Positions 29,135 to 31,208 of a stretch of DNA of 31,208 bases are shown here, piece by piece. Positions within the stretch are counted from its first letter, which is position 1. Each line of letters starts with the position of its first letter. The translations under genes and the position numbers were made by a program. Source of the DNA: a virus; IMG/VR virus record IMGVR_UViG_3300040807_001405, positions 1-31,208 of that record. One strand, written 5' to 3'. The notes beneath the pieces are model-generated. The model was not told the origin of the DNA, did no database searches, and worked only from the letters and a program-made list of their open reading frames with translations.

Positions 29135-29788
29135 TCAGCCGATCGACTTCGAGGTGTCGAACATCGACGCCATGACCATCTGGCCGAGCGTTCGAGGATT
29201 CTCAAGATGGGCGCGTTGACGGCGACCCTCGTCCGCCGCGAGGTTCTCGCGTTGTAGTCCGGTCGTGATCGTGCGAGCCTCCGAGCATTCCGCGACGCGA
29301 ATCGCGTAGCGGAGGAAGGCGATGTCGGCTTCGTTACCGAGCGAGATCGCGGCGGCGAGTCGACGGTCGAGCGTGACGAGCCGCTGACCGGCGGCGAACT
29401 CCTTCGCCTTCGCCTTCTGCTCGTCGGTGAGTTCGACGGTCGCCGGAGCGACGGTCGCTTCCTTCGACGCCGCCTCCTCGGCGGTCGCCTTGCCGGGATA
29501 GACCTTGACGACCTGAAGGTCTTGGTTCTCGACCGTCCACTTGTAGGATCGACCGTCGCGTTCGGCGTAGCGAGCCTGATCCCGGTAGAAGTCGTTCCGG
29601 TCGGCGAGCCACTTCTCGGCGAGTTCCTTCGATCGGTTGATGACTTCGAGTTGACCGGCGGCGTTCGCGACGCCGTAGACGTGTCCGTCGGCTTCGACGG
29701 CGGCGAGGACGGCGGCTCGCTTGCAGTTCTTCGAGGTGGTGAGTTCGCCGTTGCGGACGCCGTAGAAGGTCGAGGTCGAGGTGGTCAT
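29135..29788 (-). CDS. Hypothetical first early protein, after P1
   Basis: A 217-residue protein starting MTTSTSTFYGVRNGE, with the standard leader. An N-terminal alpha/beta stretch (ELTTSKNCKRAAVLAAVEADGHVYG) is followed by helices with Tyr/Arg-rich sequence (DFYRDQARYAERDGRSYKWTV), an Ala/Lys/Glu-rich linker and a helical end. No family is recognised. It is the first gene after P1, at the start of the early operon. Confidence 0.75.
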   Translation of the reverse strand: MTTSTSTFYGVRNGELTTSKNCKRAAVLAAVEADGHVYGVANAAGQLEVINRSKELAEKWLADRNDFYRDQARYAERDGRSYKWTVENQDLQVVKVYPGKATAEEAASKEATVAPATVELTDEQKAKAKEFAAGQRLVTLDRRLAAAISLGNEADIAFLRYAIRVAECSEARTITTGLQRENLAADEGRRQRAHLENPRTLGQMVMASMFDTSKSIG

Positions 29789-29812
29789 TTCGTTGCTCCT
29801 TGTTCGAGGTCG

Positions 29813-29901
29813 GGCGGGACGTCCCCGCCGCTGAGAGGACTATCGCCTATTTCCTCGCTCGTGTCTACTACTTCGCCTGATTTTCTCCGAATTTTTCCGA
29901 G
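29813..29901 (-). promoter_or_regulatory. Early promoter P1 with 5' stem-loop and phased A-tracts
   Basis: The minus strand has -35 TAGACA (29867-29862), a 17-bp spacer and -10 GATAGT (29844-29839). The stem-loop GGCGGGG-ACG-TCCCGCC (29829-29813) starts about three bases after the predicted start (near 29832). Upstream lie two A-rich elements in phase: GATTTTCTCCGA (29879-29890) and GAATTTTTCCGA (29889-29900), plus-strand reading, like those of P3. Confidence 0.75.
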
Positions 29902-30146
29902 AATCCCCGATCACGGGTACGGGAGCGAGGGATCGCCTCTCCCGCCTCGGAGGGATTCGGGGACGGACGACGCGTCCGGGACGCGGGAACGCGGGAGACG
30001 GGATCCTCCGGCCTCGTAGGGATCCTCGATCCGATCTCTCTCTCCTCGCTCCCTGAGCGGGATAGGAAGAGGAGGAGGGAAGGGAGGAGGAGGAGGAAGA
30101 GGAGGAGGAAGAGGTAGTCGCGACTACAGACCGAACTACAGACCGG
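29902..30146. other. Long intergenic region between late and early operons
   Basis: With P1 this is the only non-coding stretch longer than 300 bases (29789-30146, 358 bp). Next to P1 is a GC-rich stretch (29902-30060) in which I see no gene or terminator. Then a purine-rich tract (30061-30113), the palindrome at 30114-30127 and two 12-bp direct repeats up to 30145. No U-run terminator is visible after the late-operon stop at 30147. Confidence 0.7.
30099..30145 (+). other. Second candidate origin or iteron region
   Basis: GAGGAGGAGGAAGAGGTAG (30099-30117) is identical to 23197-23215. GTAGTCGCGACTAC (30114-30127) is a perfect 14-bp palindrome. ACTACAGACCG occurs twice, 12 bases apart (30123-30133, 30135-30145). 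Read on the other strand, the units in the initiator-like gene also contain GCGACTACAGA with a 12-bp period. The match in both sequence and period suggests a shared binding protein, probably the initiator. Confidence 0.45.
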
Positions 30147-31208
30147 TCAGGAGATGAGCGAGTCGGAGATCGTTGGAGAGGTCGACGACGGAAGAGCGAG
30201 ACCGAGGTCGCTTCCGATTCGGAAGAACCGCTCGAACTCGCGAGCCATCGCGCCGTCGCTCGCGCCGATGTTGTTCGTCACGCTCGCCGTGAACTCGTCG
30301 CCGACCGCGTAGCGGTTCGCGCCGCCGAGGATCTGGTACGCGAGTCCGCCGTTCTCGACTCGCGGCATCTCCGCGATCACGAGGTCGTCGATGAAGACGT
30401 CCGATCCGCTCGCGAGGTTGCTGGAGAACCGGATATCGATCTCGCATCCCTTCGGGATCGACTGCGGCGAGAAGACCGTCGTGGTGAATATCTGGTACGA
30501 CGTCGTGAAGTCGCCCGATGCGATCTGCATCGACATCGCTCGACCGCTGACGAGGTTGTTCAGGATCACGCCGCTCGAATCGCGAACCGAGATCGTGAGC
30601 GTGACGCCGGGAACGACGGAGGCGTACTTCGCCGCGACCGAGATCGAGTACGGTCGATCCGGGTTGATCTCTCCGAGCGAACCCGACGTCGATCGGAGCG
30701 GCTGCGTCAGGCGATGCGTCGTGAGTCCGTTCCCGGTCATCTTCAGAGCGTCCGATCCCGTGTACCCGGAACCCGCCGCGTAGAAGTTCGTTCCCGCCGT
30801 TCCGGTCTCGTACGTCCAGCCGGTCGCGGTATTCGAGGAGAAGTCCTCGAAGTCGGAGTTCGTGCAGACGTTCCGTCCCGGCGTTCGACCGCCGTCGACG
30901 CGAGGACTCGCGACCGTGATCGTTCCCTTCGTCCCGGTTCCCTTCGGCCACTCCTCGTCGAGAGACGGCACCGCTCGCTGGCCGATCACGCGGAAGATCT
31001 CCTCGCCTTCCGCGACCGCTCTCGACGTCGCGTCTCGAATGCACGACGCGCGAACCGTCTCAGTCTGGATCGAAGGGTAGTCGAGGAAGAGCGTCGAACT
31101 CGACGCGGCGAATCCCTGCATCGGCATCAGGTCGGAGACGAGGAGGACGCCGTCGCCCGCGTTCAAGGATCCCGCCGTTCCCTTCCCATCGGTCGGCAGG
31201 GTGACGTA
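30147..31208 (-). CDS. Tail-tip or receptor-binding-type structural protein, C-terminal part (joins 495-1)
   Basis: Codons 166-469 and the stop are at 31061-30147; bases 31062-31208 repeat codons 117-165, already present at 147-1. The protein is 469 residues. The middle of this part (TNSDFEDFSSNTATGWTYE; YAAGSGYTGSDALKMTGNG; then VFIDDLVIAEMP) has the layout of a CBM4/9-like carbohydrate-binding beta sandwich: Gly- and Asn-rich, with a final FIDDLVI strand. A short end (ISDSLIS) follows. It is the last gene of the late operon. It may bind host-surface sugars, complementing the tail-fibre tip at 16.1-17.0 kb. The ligand is not readable from the sequence. Confidence 0.85.
   Translation of the reverse strand, partial: YVTLPTDGKGTAGSLNAGDGVLLVSDLMPMQGFAASSSTLFLDYPSIQTETVRASCIRDATSRAVAEGEEIFRVIGQRAVPSLDEEWPKGTGTKGTITVASPRVDGGRTPGRNVCTNSDFEDFSSNTATGWTYETGTAGTNFYAAGSGYTGSDALKMTGNGLTTHRLTQPLRSTSGSLGEINPDRPYSISVAAKYASVVPGVTLTISVRDSSGVILNNLVSGRAMSMQIASGDFTTSYQIFTTTVFSPQSIPKGCEIDIRFSSNLASGSDVFIDDLVIAEMPRVENGGLAYQILGGANRYAVGDEFTASVTNNIGASDGAMAREFERFFRIGSDLGLALPSSTSPTISDSLIS
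31062..31208. repeat. Terminal direct repeat, right copy
   Basis: Matches bases 1-147, with A at 31188 and C at 31197 differing. Both are third-position changes in the gene that spans the join. See the left copy. Confidence 0.93.

Noticed and set aside
30061-30113. Purine-rich tract considered as a transcription terminator or a simple repeat only
   Set aside because: It has no hairpin with a U-run and shares an exact 19-nt element with the initiator-like gene, so I kept it as part of a candidate origin.
30136-31044. 302-codon minus-strand frame overlapping the CBM-like protein
   Set aside because: Arg/Asp-rich shifted frame. The overlapping frame has a coherent beta-sandwich sequence and continues through the circular join.
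1-31208. tRNA, rRNA, insertion sequences and CRISPR arrays
   Set aside because: None recognised on reading both strands. No cloverleaf ending in CCA-like context, no transposase motif and no regular spacer-repeat pattern was seen.

Overview
This window is one complete, circularly closed genome of a small tailed phage (Caudoviricetes), read from an arbitrary cut. Bases 1-147 recur at 31062-31208 with two differences, so the unique genome is about 31,061 bp. One gene runs through the join: codons 1-165 are at 495-1, and the rest is at 31061-30147. All 50 genes I can support lie on the minus strand and are packed tightly. Most neighbours overlap by ATGA, GTGA or TGATG, so most of the genome should be translated as coupled operons. 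HK97-type head genes, a lambda-type tail chaperone frameshift and a 375-residue tape measure indicate siphovirus morphology. GC is about 60-67% over most of the genome. The host cannot be named. Sigma70-like promoters and a lipobox protein would suit a Gram-negative host, but that is inference.

Layout in transcription order (descending coordinates). 29.8-25.5 kb: early region of small unrecognised proteins, fed by three similar promoters (P1 about 29.85 kb, P2 about 28.62 kb, P3 about 26.84 kb), with repeated stem-loops and a repeated Shine-Dalgarno leader. 25.5-20.8 kb: recombination and replication genes: RecT-like annealing protein, small HTH protein, SSB-like protein, PD-(D/E)XK nuclease, replisome-organiser-like protein, possible helicase loader, P-loop kinase, Holliday-junction-resolvase-like nuclease and a sigma-like protein. 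21.0-20.2 kb: a membrane protein and a lipoprotein, the best lysis or envelope candidates. 20.2-18.7 kb: metallophosphoesterase, acidic-tailed protein and small-terminase-like protein. 18.7-14.9 kb: tail-fibre genes, a ParB-like protein and a Mom-family DNA-modification protein. 14.9-0 kb and around the join to 30.15 kb: large terminase, portal-MuF fusion, protease, capsid, neck, two tandem tail-tube-like proteins, frameshifting tail chaperone, tape measure and tail-tip genes.

Points of most interest: (1) a ParB-like gene overlapping a Mom-type adenine-modification gene next to the terminase; (2) an early-gene expression module of promoter, stem-loop at the predicted 5' end and a nearly invariant ribosome-binding leader, with related stem-loops 8-9 nt after several stop codons; (3) a 19-nt element plus 12-bp-period GTAGTC/GACTAC repeats shared by the initiator-like gene and the single long intergenic region, which may mark origins; (4) a portal protein fused to a MuF domain; (5) a sigma-like gene between the replication and late genes. 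I found no recognisable endolysin, integrase, DNA polymerase or helicase.
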